DNA of 64,000 bases, from contig CAKSIN010000005.1 in NCBI GenBank assembly GCA_934463115.1, positions 1 through 64,000 on the forward strand, read 5' to 3'. The stretch is from an uncultured Clostridia bacterium (GTDB lineage Bacteria; Bacillota; Clostridia; UMGS1810). Every line of letters begins with the position of its first letter. Position 1 is the stretch's first letter. A program made the translations under genes and the position numbers. The notes beneath the pieces were generated by a model. That model saw only the letters and a program-made list of their open reading frames with translations, made no database searches and was not told where the DNA came from. Positions 25,041 through 33,466 of this stretch are shown here, one piece after another.

Positions 25041-26069
25041 ATGAACATGGAATTTGTACGAAAACTGCCTATACCGAAGGAGATAAAGGAGCAATATCCG
25101 CTGTCGGAAGAAGCAAAAAAAATTAAGGAAAAACGCGATAATGAGCTGAAAGATATCTTTTCCGGAAAATCCGACAGATTTGTTTTGATAATAGGCCCCT
25201 GCTCCGCCGACAACGAGGACAGCGTAATGGAATATATAACCAGAATGCGCAGCCTTGCCGAAGAGGTGAAAGACAAAATCATGATTGTTCCGCGTATATA
25301 CACCAACAAGCCGCGCACAACGGGTGACGGATACAAAGGAATGCTGCACCAGCCGGATCCGGGCAAAGAAGAAGATGTATTGCAGGGTGTAATCGCTATC
25401 CGCAACCTGCACATGCGCGCCGTTAACGAAACCGGATTCACCTGTGCGGACGAGATGCTCTACCCCGAAAATCACCGTTACCTCTCGGACATACTCTCAT
25501 ACGTTGCGGTGGGAGCGCGCTCTGTCGAAGACCAGCAGCACCGCCTTACCGCAAGCGGACTTAACATCCCTGTAGGGATGAAAAACCCCACCGGCGGCGA
25601 TATATCGGTTATGATGAACTCAATTACCGCAGCCCAGCACCCACATACGTTCATATATCGCGGCTGGGAGGTAAAGAGCACCGGAAATCCCTATGCTCAC
25701 GCCATTCTGCGCGGATACATGAACAAACACGGTCAGACAATGCCAAACTATCATTATGAGGATTTGATACACCTTTTTGAAACATATTCTGCCGCGAAAC
25801 TCGAAAACCCGGCGGTTATTGTTGACACAAACCATGCTAACTCCGGAAAGCAGTTTGCAGAGCAAACAAGAATTGCAAAAGAAGTTTTGCAAAGCTGCCG
25901 CTACAACAAAGATATCCGCGGTATGGTGAAAGGACTTATGATAGAAAGCTACCTTGAGGACGGAGCTCAAAAACCGGACGGCGGAACATACGGAAAATCA
26001 ATCACCGATCCCTGCCTCGGCTGGTACAAAACCGAAAAACTTATACTTGATTTGGCTGATTTACTGTAG
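25041..26069 (+). CDS. aroF: 3-deoxy-7-phosphoheptulonate synthase, class I (AroG type)
   Basis: The first committed step: phosphoenolpyruvate plus erythrose 4-phosphate gives DAHP. The 342 residues show the type I-alpha motifs IGPCSADNEDSVMEY near 51, PRIYTNKPRTTGDGYKGM near 89, ADEMLYPENH, ARSVEDQQHR and DTNHANSGKQ near 257. It is closest in form to the E. coli AroG/F/H group, which is feedback-inhibited by an amino acid; which one is not visible. It ends the aromatic operon, 26 bases after tyrA, with AAGGAGG upstream. No strong terminator follows before the palindrome at 26231. Confidence 0.92.
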   Translation: MNMEFVRKLPIPKEIKEQYPLSEEAKKIKEKRDNELKDIFSGKSDRFVLIIGPCSADNEDSVMEYITRMRSLAEEVKDKIMIVPRIYTNKPRTTGDGYKGMLHQPDPGKEEDVLQGVIAIRNLHMRAVNETGFTCADEMLYPENHRYLSDILSYVAVGARSVEDQQHRLTASGLNIPVGMKNPTGGDISVMMNSITAAQHPHTFIYRGWEVKSTGNPYAHAILRGYMNKHGQTMPNYHYEDLIHLFETYSAAKLENPAVIVDTNHANSGKQFAEQTRIAKEVLQSCRYNKDIRGMVKGLMIESYLEDGAQKPDGGTYGKSITDPCLGWYKTEKLILDLADLL

Positions 26070-26113
26070 GCGATGTAGGCATAAAAATATATGATTCAGG
26101 AAACAACTCTGAT

Positions 26114-26335
26114 ATGACGGATTCGATTGGCAAAGAATACTCATTAGATGAATTGAATAAATTAGCACAATCAAAAAGTACAAATTCCGAAGACAGTTCA
26201 AAATATTATTATACCGCCCCAAAAACAGGAGTCAGACACATCATAGGGAAAAATTCCAAAATGATGTGTCTGACACTAAAAATTCAAATATTCACTTTAA
26301 AGTCCGTGAAAACTTACTTGCTCATAGCTTCCTGA
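26114..26335 (+). pseudogene. Doubtful 73-codon frame, possible gene remnant
   Basis: An open frame after aroF without a clear ribosome site. It runs through a perfect palindrome (26231-26274) and into the end of the opposite-strand GGGtGRT gene. The first 35 residues (acidic, LDELNKLAQ) look like real coding sequence, the rest reads through the hairpin. I recognise no family. It may be the broken start of a lost gene, or chance. Confidence 0.25.
26231..26274. repeat. Perfect 14-base inverted repeat between convergent operons
   Basis: GTCAGACACATCAT (26231-26244) and ATGATGTGTCTGAC (26261-26274) surround a 16-base loop that itself holds GGAA/TTCC. Read on the minus strand it is followed four bases later by TTTTT, so it may terminate the GGGtGRT transcript. 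The TGTCAGACA-type core is like REP-type palindromes mobilised by Y1-transposase (RAYT) elements; that link is from memory. Confidence 0.6.
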
Positions 26336-27315
26336 ACAGCAACAGCAACAGCAACTGTAGCACCTACCATCGGGTTGTTGCCTATTCCAAGGAATCCCAT
26401 CATTTCAACGTGAGCCGGAACAGATGAAGAACCTGCGAACTGAGCGTCGGAGTGCATTCTTCCGAGGGTATCTGTCATACCGTAGGAAGCGGGGCCTGCA
26501 GCCATGTTATCCGGGTGGAGTGTTCTGCCTGTGCCGCCGCCCGATGCAACCGAGAAATACTTTTTACCGAGTGCGTTGCACTCTTTTTTGTATGTTCCCG
26601 CAACAGGGTGCTGGAATCTTGTCGGGTTTGTGGAGTTACCTGTGATAGATACATCCACGCCCTCGTGATGCATAATAGCCACACCTTCGCGGACATCGTC
26701 TGCACCGTAGCATTTTACAAGTGCTCTTTCGCCCTTTGAATATGCCTTTTCACGAACGATATTGAGTTCGCCGGTTGCATAATCAAACTGTGTCTGAACA
26801 TATGTAAAACCGTTTATTCTCGAGATAATCTGTGCTGCGTCTTTTCCGAGACCGTTAAGAATAACCTTGAGGGGTTCTTTTCTAACCTTGTTTGCACTTC
26901 TTGCAATACCGATAGCGCCCTCTGCGGCTGCAAAAGACTCGTGACCTGCGAGGAATGCAAAGCACTTTGTCTCCTCGCGGAGCAGCATAGCGCCGAGGTT
27001 ACCGTGACCGAGGCCGACTTTTCTGTCGTCCGCAACAGAACCCTTTATGCAGAATGCCTGGAGACCTTCGCCGATAACTTCTGCAGCGTCGGCAGCGTTT
27101 TTGCAGCCTCTCTTGATTGCAAGAGCCGCACCTACAACATATGCCCATGCAGCATTTTCAAAGCAAATCGGCTGAATACCCTTAACTATTGTATACGGAT
27201 CTATTCCCTTGTCATCACAAATTTTCTTTGCTTCCTCAATAGAAGCAATTCCGTTTGCATTAAGAACTTCATTGATGTTGTCTATTCTTCTCTCGTAACT
27301 TTCAAATAAAGCCAT
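26314..27315 (-). CDS. GGGtGRT family protein (unknown function)
   Basis: A 333-residue protein with the family's naming motif in ASGGGTGRTLHPDNMAAGPASYGMTDTLGRMHSD (about 258-290) and a glycine-rich C-terminus. The family is known as a partner of a NifU-like scaffold protein in anaerobes, and that gene is directly upstream here (15-base gap). Its molecular function is not established. No signal peptide or membrane span is seen. AAGGAGG precedes the ATG. Repeated use of a few preferred codons suggests strong expression. Confidence 0.8.
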   Translation of the reverse strand: MALFESYERRIDNINEVLNANGIASIEEAKKICDDKGIDPYTIVKGIQPICFENAAWAYVVGAALAIKRGCKNAADAAEVIGEGLQAFCIKGSVADDRKVGLGHGNLGAMLLREETKCFAFLAGHESFAAAEGAIGIARSANKVRKEPLKVILNGLGKDAAQIISRINGFTYVQTQFDYATGELNIVREKAYSKGERALVKCYGADDVREGVAIMHHEGVDVSITGNSTNPTRFQHPVAGTYKKECNALGKKYFSVASGGGTGRTLHPDNMAAGPASYGMTDTLGRMHSDAQFAGSSSVPAHVEMMGFLGIGNNPMVGATVAVAVAVQEAMSK

Positions 27316-27330
27316 TTAACTCTCCTCCTT

Positions 27331-28023
27331 TTATTCCTGTCTCGGATCAATCAGTTTTGCGGCGTCATCTATTCTGCCGTACTGGCCGCTTGCTTTTTCA
27401 AGAGCTTCGCCGGCATCCATACCCTTTTTAATCATTTCCATCATTTTGCCGAGGTGAACAAATTTGTAGCCGATTATTTCGTCATCTTCATCAAGGGCGA
27501 TTTTTGTAACATAGCCCTCTGCCATTTCGAGATATCTGGAGCCTTTTGCAAGTGTTCCGTACATTGTGCCGACCTGGCTGCGCAGACCTTTACCAAGGTC
27601 TTCGAGTCCTGCACCGATAGGCAAACCGCCCTCCGAGAACGCTGTCTGAGTTCTTCCGTATACAATCTGGAGGAAAAGTTCTCTCATAGCGGTGTTGATT
27701 GCGTCACAGACAAGGTCTGTATTGAGCGCTTCGAGAATTGTTTTTCCGGGGAGTATTTCCGAAGCCATAGCTGCGGAGTGAGTCATACCGGAACATCCGA
27801 TAGTCTCGACAAGAGCCTCCTGGATAATACCGTCTTTAACATTAAGCGTAAGCTTACATGCACCCTGCTGAGGAGCACACCAGCCAACACCGTGTGTCAG
27901 ACCGGAAATATCTTTGATTTCCTTGGATTTTGTCCACTGTCCTTCCTGCGGGATAGGAGCCGGGCCATGGTTTGCGCCCTTTTTAACTACACACATATTT
28001 TCAACTTCTGCACTGTAAATCAT
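27331..28023 (-). CDS. NifU-like iron-sulfur cluster scaffold protein
   Basis: A 230-residue protein with a NifU N-terminal-like fold. Candidate cluster ligands are C49 and C55 (in WCAPQQGAC), C76 (ETIGCSGMTHSAAMASEILPGKT) and C105 (DLVCDAIN). The C-terminal 80 residues are an extension ending in repeated Lys/Glu helices. It is co-transcribed with the GGGtGRT gene from a promoter at 28083-28111. In known genomes this pair occurs together; whether it builds clusters for general use or for one client is unknown. Confidence 0.75.
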   Translation of the reverse strand: MIYSAEVENMCVVKKGANHGPAPIPQEGQWTKSKEIKDISGLTHGVGWCAPQQGACKLTLNVKDGIIQEALVETIGCSGMTHSAAMASEILPGKTILEALNTDLVCDAINTAMRELFLQIVYGRTQTAFSEGGLPIGAGLEDLGKGLRSQVGTMYGTLAKGSRYLEMAEGYVTKIALDEDDEIIGYKFVHLGKMMEMIKKGMDAGEALEKASGQYGRIDDAAKLIDPRQE

Positions 28024-28082
28024 TTCTTTACCCCTTTCTGTAAATTAAGGCCGCCGTAAAACAGCCAAATATCATTGATAAC

Positions 28083-28111
28083 ATTTTAACATACTATTTG
28101 ACAATATACAA
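28083..28111 (-). promoter_or_regulatory. Promoter of the NifU-like/GGGtGRT operon
   Basis: TTGTAT (28111-28106) and TAAAAT (28088-28083) on the minus strand, 17-base spacer, 60 bases before the start codon. Confidence 0.65.
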
Positions 28112-28158
28112 GATAAAAATTTACTAAATCGCAATTTTTTTTTAACGATTTCAATGTG

Positions 28159-28995
28159 CTACCTTGCCCGATATTCCGACGGTGACATGCCGGTATACTT
28201 TTTAAACGCTGTCGAAAAATAGTCCGGCTCGCCGAAACCGCAAAGTGCCGATATACTTTTTATGGGAAGTTTACTGCATTTGAGCATCTTTTTTGCCTGT
28301 GAAATACGCAGCTCGGCGATATACTGTCCCACACTGCAGCCGCCGCATGACGAAAATATGTGGCTTACCGATGACACCGAGCAGCTGCAGTGAGCCGCGA
28401 TATCGGCAAGTGTGATATTTTGCATATAATTGCGTTCGATATAGCGCACAGCAATGCTGTAAATCTGATTTCCTATCTGTGCGGATGACGATTCGGACGG
28501 GCGAATCATATACAAAAATTTCAGCATTTGAATAAGCGGGTTTATCAGAACGGACAAATCGCGCATGTCGGGTTTTTGGTGATTTAATCCGCGGTAAGCA
28601 TTCAAAAGTTCTTTTTTATCCGCAAAATAATGCGCCGCAACCGATTCTATACGCGGCATTGCCTTTTCGGCGTTCACGGCATAACCGCCCACACACACAA
28701 ATCCGAGTTTTGCCGAGCCGTATACCGGAAAAACATACTCCTCCACACCGGCATGACACATTCCCCAAAACGGTTCTTTATTTCCCGACTCATATATCTT
28801 CTTTTGCGACAAAACACATTTTTCCCACGCACACGTATCGGATTTCAGCATTATGCAAAAAGGATTGTTATGTATATCTATACCCGGTATTTCATGCAGA
28901 CACTCGGATATTTCGCCGTGAACGGTAATATACAACCCTTTTGACTGCAAATATTCTATGTAGCTGCCGATATCATTAATCAGACTGTCCAGCAC
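28159..28995 (-). CDS. PocR-AraC transcriptional regulator
   Basis: A 278-residue regulator with an N-terminal PocR ligand-binding domain (about 10-150; FCIMLKSDTCAWEKC and WGMCHAGVEEYVFPVY) and a C-terminal AraC double helix-turn-helix (about 180-277; TLADIAAHCSCSVSSVSHIFSSCGG and PIKSISALCGFGEPDYFSTAFKKYTGMSPSEYR). PocR domains are predicted to bind small organic ligands. It is transcribed away from an SDR/FAD-oxidoreductase operon whose promoter carries 21-base-spaced direct repeats, its likely target. No clear ribosome site of consensus type precedes the ATG, though GGTGG lies nearby. Confidence 0.87.
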   Translation of the reverse strand: MLDSLINDIGSYIEYLQSKGLYITVHGEISECLHEIPGIDIHNNPFCIMLKSDTCAWEKCVLSQKKIYESGNKEPFWGMCHAGVEEYVFPVYGSAKLGFVCVGGYAVNAEKAMPRIESVAAHYFADKKELLNAYRGLNHQKPDMRDLSVLINPLIQMLKFLYMIRPSESSSAQIGNQIYSIAVRYIERNYMQNITLADIAAHCSCSVSSVSHIFSSCGGCSVGQYIAELRISQAKKMLKCSKLPIKSISALCGFGEPDYFSTAFKKYTGMSPSEYRAR

Positions 28996-29064
28996 AACTC
29001 ACCACCGCCTTGAATCAATTTTATCATGAAAAGATATTTTTTGCAACACATAACGCCCAATTTA

Positions 29065-29128
29065 TTGCACAAAATTACAGCTTCTTTGCATAAATTTTAA
29101 GGCTTTTGAAAGTACGTGCACGTATAAT
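29065..29128 (+). promoter_or_regulatory. Activator-type promoter with AraC-like direct repeats
   Basis: A good -10 (TATAAT, 29123-29128) lacks a -35 at the expected place (AGGCTT). Just upstream are two similar sites, TTGCACAAAATT (from 29065) and TTGCATAAATTTT (from 29086), exactly 21 bases apart. This is the usual geometry of an AraC-family dimer site next to the -35 region. CGTGCACG, a perfect palindrome, lies directly before the -10. Confidence 0.55.
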
Positions 29129-29218
29129 ATAGGCAAAGTGAATCATTGTGTTGAATTTTAATTAAAAACAGTCATTAATTATAATTACAGTAATTTACAG
29201 AAAGGCAGGAGTTATATT

Positions 29219-29923
29219 ATGAACAGAATTGTTATAGTTACAGGTGCGACAAGCGGATACGGCTTGGCAACTGCAAAGAAATTCAAGGAAAGCGGCGACA
29301 GGGTGATAATTGCATCACGCAATGCCGAAAAAGTAAAAAAAGCGGTAGCCGAATACGGTTTTGACGACGGGTTTACGATTGATGTTACCGACTACGGCAA
29401 ATGGATTGAGCTCCGCGACTTCGTTATGAATAAATACGGACGCGCGGACGTTATAGTAAACAACGCCGGCGGCGGTGTTAAAATTGCCGACACAACCGAG
29501 CAGACAAAAGAAAGTATCGATGAAATTATAGCGCTGAATCTAAACAGCGTTATATACGGTTCGAGCATTTTCGGCGAGGTAATGAAGTCTCAAAAGAGCG
29601 GAACAATCATAAACATTTCATCCGTCTGCGCCAAACACTCATGGGCAGGCTGGAGTGTATATGCGTCGGCAAAAGCCGGTGTGCTGAATTTTACCAAGGG
29701 ACTGTATGTTGAACTGCAAAAGCACAATGTCCGCGCAACATGCGTTATTCCGGCATCGGCAAGCACGGGATTCCAGCATTCTGCCGGAATCGGCGAAACA
29801 AAAGACTCGCTCTCTGCAGATGATATTGCAAGTGCCGTACTGTACTGCGCGGATTTGCCGAACGGAGCCGTTGTGGAGGAAATGACGGTTTGGGGTGTTG
29901 CACAGGTTGTTGAACCGCTTTAA
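29219..29923 (+). CDS. Short-chain dehydrogenase/reductase
   Basis: A 234-residue NAD(P)-dependent SDR with the classical order TGATSGYG (10-17 region), NNAGGG, active-site Ser in INISSVC and the catalytic YASAK. Residues after the first strand (ASRN) suggest NADP(H) preference. Substrate unknown. It is the first gene of a two-gene operon with a FAD-dependent oxidoreductase, divergent from the PocR-AraC regulator, so it probably takes part in oxidation or epimerisation of a sugar or alcohol. Confidence 0.87.
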   Translation: MNRIVIVTGATSGYGLATAKKFKESGDRVIIASRNAEKVKKAVAEYGFDDGFTIDVTDYGKWIELRDFVMNKYGRADVIVNNAGGGVKIADTTEQTKESIDEIIALNLNSVIYGSSIFGEVMKSQKSGTIINISSVCAKHSWAGWSVYASAKAGVLNFTKGLYVELQKHNVRATCVIPASASTGFQHSAGIGETKDSLSADDIASAVLYCADLPNGAVVEEMTVWGVAQVVEPL

Positions 29924-29941
29924 TATGGGAGAGCAATTGTC

Positions 29942-31858
29942 ATGAACGAAATATTTTTTGAGGCGGAAAGCCTCGGTAATCTCGGCGGATGGATAGTCGA
30001 CAGTTCAATGATGGAAACCATACACTCATCATTTATTATGGCGCACGGCATGGGAATACCGGTGCAGGATGCCGAGGGAACATTTTCGGCAAATGCAGAC
30101 GCTGTGTACAATGTCTGGGTGCTTACAAGAAACTGGACGGCTGTGTGGCAGGGTGCGGAATATATAGGAAAATTTAATCTGCGCATAGACGAAACCAATC
30201 TGCCCGAAACACTCGGAACAGCCGGCGCGGCATGGAGCTGGCAAAAAGCCGGAGAAATATTTTTGAAAAAGGGACTGCACACAATATCACTGCACGATTT
30301 AACAGGATTTAACGCGCGCTGCGATGCTGTGTACATGACCGATTCCGATGAAGCGCCGCCAAATGACATACAAGGCACAGACTCATTGCGAAAGCGGCTT
30401 GGATGGCGCAGCATAGAGGAAAGTGCGTATGATTACGATTTGATTGTAGCCGGAGGCGGAATAGCCGGAATATGCACGGCGCTTGCCGCTTTGCGCGCCG
30501 GGGTGCGCACACTTCTTGTAAGCGACCGCGGTGTGCTCGGCGGATGCAACAGTTCGGAAATACGTGTTTGCATGGGCGGTATTGTAAATCTTCCGCCATA
30601 TCGCAATATCGGAAATGTTGTAAAGGAAATTGCGCCCGTAATGGGTGATCCGAGTATATTTGATGCCGCATACTTTGAAGATTTTCGAAAATCGGCAGCA
30701 TTTGAAGCAAGCGGAAACAAAACCGCTGTTTTGCTGAATGAATGTGTTACGGATGCCGAGACATCCGACGGCAAAATAACTTCGATAGTATGTACAAACA
30801 CATTGTCGGGAAAGAAAACGAGGTATCGCGCATCCCTGTTTGCCGACTGCACGGGAGACGCAGTGCTTTCGCGGCTTGCAGGTGCAGAGACGATGTACGG
30901 CAGAGAAGCAGAATCCGAATTCGGCGAATCGCTCGCTCCAGAGCAGCATGAAAAACTGGTTATGGGACACTCAATCCGCTGGTACAGCGAAAATACCGGG
31001 CGCAAATCGGAGTTTCCGGATATAAAACTCGGGATAAACTTCAGCGATGAAACGTGCCTGAATGTATTCAGCGGAGACTGGGAGCAGGAAAGCGGATTCC
31101 GCCGCGATATGATACATGAAGCCGAATACATTCGCGATTACGGTCTTGCCGCCATATACTCCAATTGGGCATACCAGAAAAATCACTTTAAGGACAAAGA
31201 AAAATTTGCCGATTATGCACTCAAATGGGTATCTCCCATAGGCGGAAAACGCGAAAGCTGCCGTGTAAAAGGCGAACATATCATGACTCAAAACGATATT
31301 GAAAACCATGTAATGTACGATGACGGAACCGCCTGCATAACATGGTCGATAGACATGCACTTTCCGGAGATAGACAACGACGGGCAATTCTGCGAGCCGT
31401 TCCGTTCATTTGCGTATCACCGCGGAATAGAAAGGCCCTACCCCGTGCCGTACAGATGTTTATATTCAAAGGATATAAAAAATCTCTTTATCGGCGGCAG
31501 AGCCGTAAGCGCAACACATGTTGCATTTTCTTCGGTAAGAGTAATGCGCACACTCGGAAGTCTGGGCGAAGCTGCCGGTCTTGCAGCCGCGCTGTGCGTT
31601 GAAAAGGCATGCCTCCCGGCCGATGTGTATCACAAATACATGACGGAGTACAAAAAACTGCTGAGCAAAGGCGCGGACATACCGCAGACATTCTCCGGCA
31701 AAGTAGAAAACGAGGAGGCATATCACTTCAAAGATATCGGCTGGCTGTATCTGAACAAAAAATTCAGCACGCCGAAAGAAAATATTCCGAAATTCAAACG
31801 CGGAATAGAAACGCTCGGGCTTACGCACAAGTATCCTGTGCCGGATGAACTCAAATAA
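29942..31858 (+). CDS. FAD-dependent oxidoreductase with N-terminal CBM-like domain
   Basis: A 638-residue protein. The first ~140 residues form a beta-rich domain without cofactor motifs (like those on sugar-active proteins). After it comes a FAD_oxidored domain with the Rossmann motif DLIVAGGGIAGICTALAALRAG near 162-183, the SDRGVLGGCNSSEIRV FAD-binding stretch and a C-terminal IGGRAVSATHVAFSSVRVMRTLGSLGEAAGLAAAL motif. Such proteins often lie near glycan-use genes, with unknown substrates. There is no signal peptide. It follows the SDR gene by 18 bases and ends with a terminator. Confidence 0.8.
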   Translation: MNEIFFEAESLGNLGGWIVDSSMMETIHSSFIMAHGMGIPVQDAEGTFSANADAVYNVWVLTRNWTAVWQGAEYIGKFNLRIDETNLPETLGTAGAAWSWQKAGEIFLKKGLHTISLHDLTGFNARCDAVYMTDSDEAPPNDIQGTDSLRKRLGWRSIEESAYDYDLIVAGGGIAGICTALAALRAGVRTLLVSDRGVLGGCNSSEIRVCMGGIVNLPPYRNIGNVVKEIAPVMGDPSIFDAAYFEDFRKSAAFEASGNKTAVLLNECVTDAETSDGKITSIVCTNTLSGKKTRYRASLFADCTGDAVLSRLAGAETMYGREAESEFGESLAPEQHEKLVMGHSIRWYSENTGRKSEFPDIKLGINFSDETCLNVFSGDWEQESGFRRDMIHEAEYIRDYGLAAIYSNWAYQKNHFKDKEKFADYALKWVSPIGGKRESCRVKGEHIMTQNDIENHVMYDDGTACITWSIDMHFPEIDNDGQFCEPFRSFAYHRGIERPYPVPYRCLYSKDIKNLFIGGRAVSATHVAFSSVRVMRTLGSLGEAAGLAAALCVEKACLPADVYHKYMTEYKKLLSKGADIPQTFSGKVENEEAYHFKDIGWLYLNKKFSTPKENIPKFKRGIETLGLTHKYPVPDELK

Positions 31859-31865
31859 TACAATC

Positions 31866-31914
31866 AAGCGGACTGCAAAATGACTTTTATGTCGCTTTTG
31901 CAGTTTGTTTTTGT
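31866..31914 (+). terminator. Terminator of the SDR/FAD operon (repeat copy A)
   Basis: ACTGCAAAA pairs with TTTTGCAGT, with an inner GAC/GTC pair, followed by a T-rich tail. About 38 of 45 bases, including TGACTTTTATGTC, are identical with the terminator at 33389-33438 on the other side of the ATPase gene. Confidence 0.8.
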
Positions 31915-31940
31915 ATCCGATTATTAAATAATCGCGGGCT

Positions 31941-31970
31941 ATTACATTTTTTCAGTGTAAAAAGTGTAAT
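31941..31970. promoter_or_regulatory. Inverted repeat upstream of the ATPase promoter
   Basis: ATTACATTTTTT (31941-31952) and AAAAAGTGTAAT (31959-31970) are complementary with one wobble. It lies 18 bases before the -35 and may be an operator. Confidence 0.35.
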
Positions 31971-31987
31971 AATTTTAACAAATATCG

Positions 31988-32016
31988 TTGTAATTTTTGT
32001 AATTGTGTGATATACT
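31988..32016 (+). promoter_or_regulatory. Promoter of the AAA/DUF4143 ATPase gene
   Basis: TTGTAA (31988-31993), 17-base spacer, TATACT (32011-32016), 32 bases before the ATG. Confidence 0.6.
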
Positions 32017-32047
32017 ATATGTGTACTGAAATGACGGAGGTGAATAT

Positions 32048-33352
32048 ATGTATCGGATTGCTATTGAAAAATTATCGGAATGGAAACAGAGCAAGCGCCG
32101 CAAACCATTGATTATCGAGGGTGCGCGCCAGGTGGGAAAAACATGGCTGATGAAAGAATTCGGCAAACAATCGTATGAAAATACCGCATATATTAATTTT
32201 GACTCAAATTCAAAAATGGCGGAGCTGTTTGCCTCCGATTTGGATACAGAGCGTATTATTATGGGATTGGAATTATACACGGGGCACAAAATAAATCCCG
32301 ACAATACCCTATTGATTTTTGATGAAGTGCAGGAGGTTCCGAGAGCGCTGGCTTCCCTAAAATATTTTTATGAGAATGCGCCGCAGTATCACATTATATG
32401 TGCAGGTTCCTTGCTCGGGATTGCCCTGCACCAAGGCACGTCTTTCCCGGTCGGCAAGGTGGATTTTCTAAAGCTCTGTCCCCTGTCCTTCAAAGAGTTT
32501 CTTATGGCAACGGGAAAAGAGCAATTTGCCGATTTGCTTGACAAACAGGATTTCGGAATGATAACATGTTTTAAACAGACATATATCGACGCTCTGAAAC
32601 AATACTATTTCGTCGGCGGTATGCCCGAAGCTGTACAGAGTTTTGCCGAAAACAAAGACTTTAACGAAGTACGCGAAATTCAAAATCAGATTCTCACCGC
32701 CTACGAACAGGACTTTTCCAAGCACGCTCCCAATGGAGTCGTGCCGAGACTGCGCATGCTGTGGAACTGCATACCGTCTCAATTGGCAAAGGAAAACAAA
32801 AAGTTTATCTACGGACTTGTCCGCGAGGGCGCCCGCGCAAAAGATTATGAGACTGCTATTATGTGGCTGTGCGACTGCGGACTTGTGCACAAAATCAGCC
32901 GCGTTAATTCAGCCGGTATCCCTTTAAAGGCATATGTGGACTTTAAAGCGTTTAAGCTGTTTGTGTCAGATGTCGGATTGCTCGGCTGCATGGCAGGTCT
33001 GCACCAAAGTACATTGCTTGACGGCAACAGCCTTTTTGTTGAATTTAAGGGCGCGCTTACTGAACAGTACGTTTGTCAGCAGTTAAAAGCCATAGATAAT
33101 TTTGGGGTTTATTATTACACCAATGACAGAGGTTCGTGTGAAGTTGACTTTGTTGTTGACACGGGTGAACTGATTATTCCGGTTGAGGTAAAATCCGAGG
33201 TAAACCTTAAAGCCAAAAGACTGAAAACTTACAGTGAAAAATTTTCGCCGAAAGTTTCTGTCCGCACGTCTATGGCAGATTACAAAAAGGAAGAATGGCT
33301 CATCAATATTCCGCTGTACGCAATAGACTGTATTTCATCCGAGCACATATGA
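32048..33352 (+). CDS. AAA-family ATPase with DUF4143 domain
   Basis: A 434-residue protein of the patchily distributed AAA_14/DUF4143 family. Walker A is IIEGARQVGKTWL near 21-33, Walker B LLIFDEVQE near 88, sensor region IICAGSLLGIALHQG, and the C-terminal DUF4143 domain (about 195-400) ends in a nuclease-like YYYTNDRGSCEVDFVVDTGELIIPVEVK motif. Function is unproven; a role in stress, defence or toxin-type systems has been proposed for relatives. GGAGG is seven bases before the ATG. The gene is alone, with its own promoter, between two almost identical terminators, which points to insertion as a cassette. Confidence 0.88.
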   Translation: MYRIAIEKLSEWKQSKRRKPLIIEGARQVGKTWLMKEFGKQSYENTAYINFDSNSKMAELFASDLDTERIIMGLELYTGHKINPDNTLLIFDEVQEVPRALASLKYFYENAPQYHIICAGSLLGIALHQGTSFPVGKVDFLKLCPLSFKEFLMATGKEQFADLLDKQDFGMITCFKQTYIDALKQYYFVGGMPEAVQSFAENKDFNEVREIQNQILTAYEQDFSKHAPNGVVPRLRMLWNCIPSQLAKENKKFIYGLVREGARAKDYETAIMWLCDCGLVHKISRVNSAGIPLKAYVDFKAFKLFVSDVGLLGCMAGLHQSTLLDGNSLFVEFKGALTEQYVCQQLKAIDNFGVYYYTNDRGSCEVDFVVDTGELIIPVEVKSEVNLKAKRLKTYSEKFSPKVSVRTSMADYKKEEWLINIPLYAIDCISSEHI

Positions 33353-33388
33353 CGAAGACATCGGAAACATTTTTCACATTCACCGATA

Positions 33389-33438
33389 AAACGGACTGCG
33401 AAGTGACTTTTATGTCACATTTGCAGTCCGCTTTTTTC
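33389..33438. terminator. Bidirectional terminator (repeat copy B)
   Basis: CGGACTGCGAAGTGAC pairs with GTCACATTTGCAGTCCG around TTTTAT (one mismatch) and is followed by TTTTTT on the plus strand and TTTTAT on the minus strand. It can end both the ATPase transcript and the long glycan operon. The sequence is nearly the same as copy A at 31866-31914. Confidence 0.85.
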
Positions 33439-33466
33439 GGAAATACGACATTTTCTATTGGAAAAT

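Noticed and set aside
29942..31131. Several 130-230-codon minus-strand frames opposite the FAD oxidoreductase
   Set aside because: They result from the low stop-codon content of the opposite strand; no start signals or family patterns were seen.
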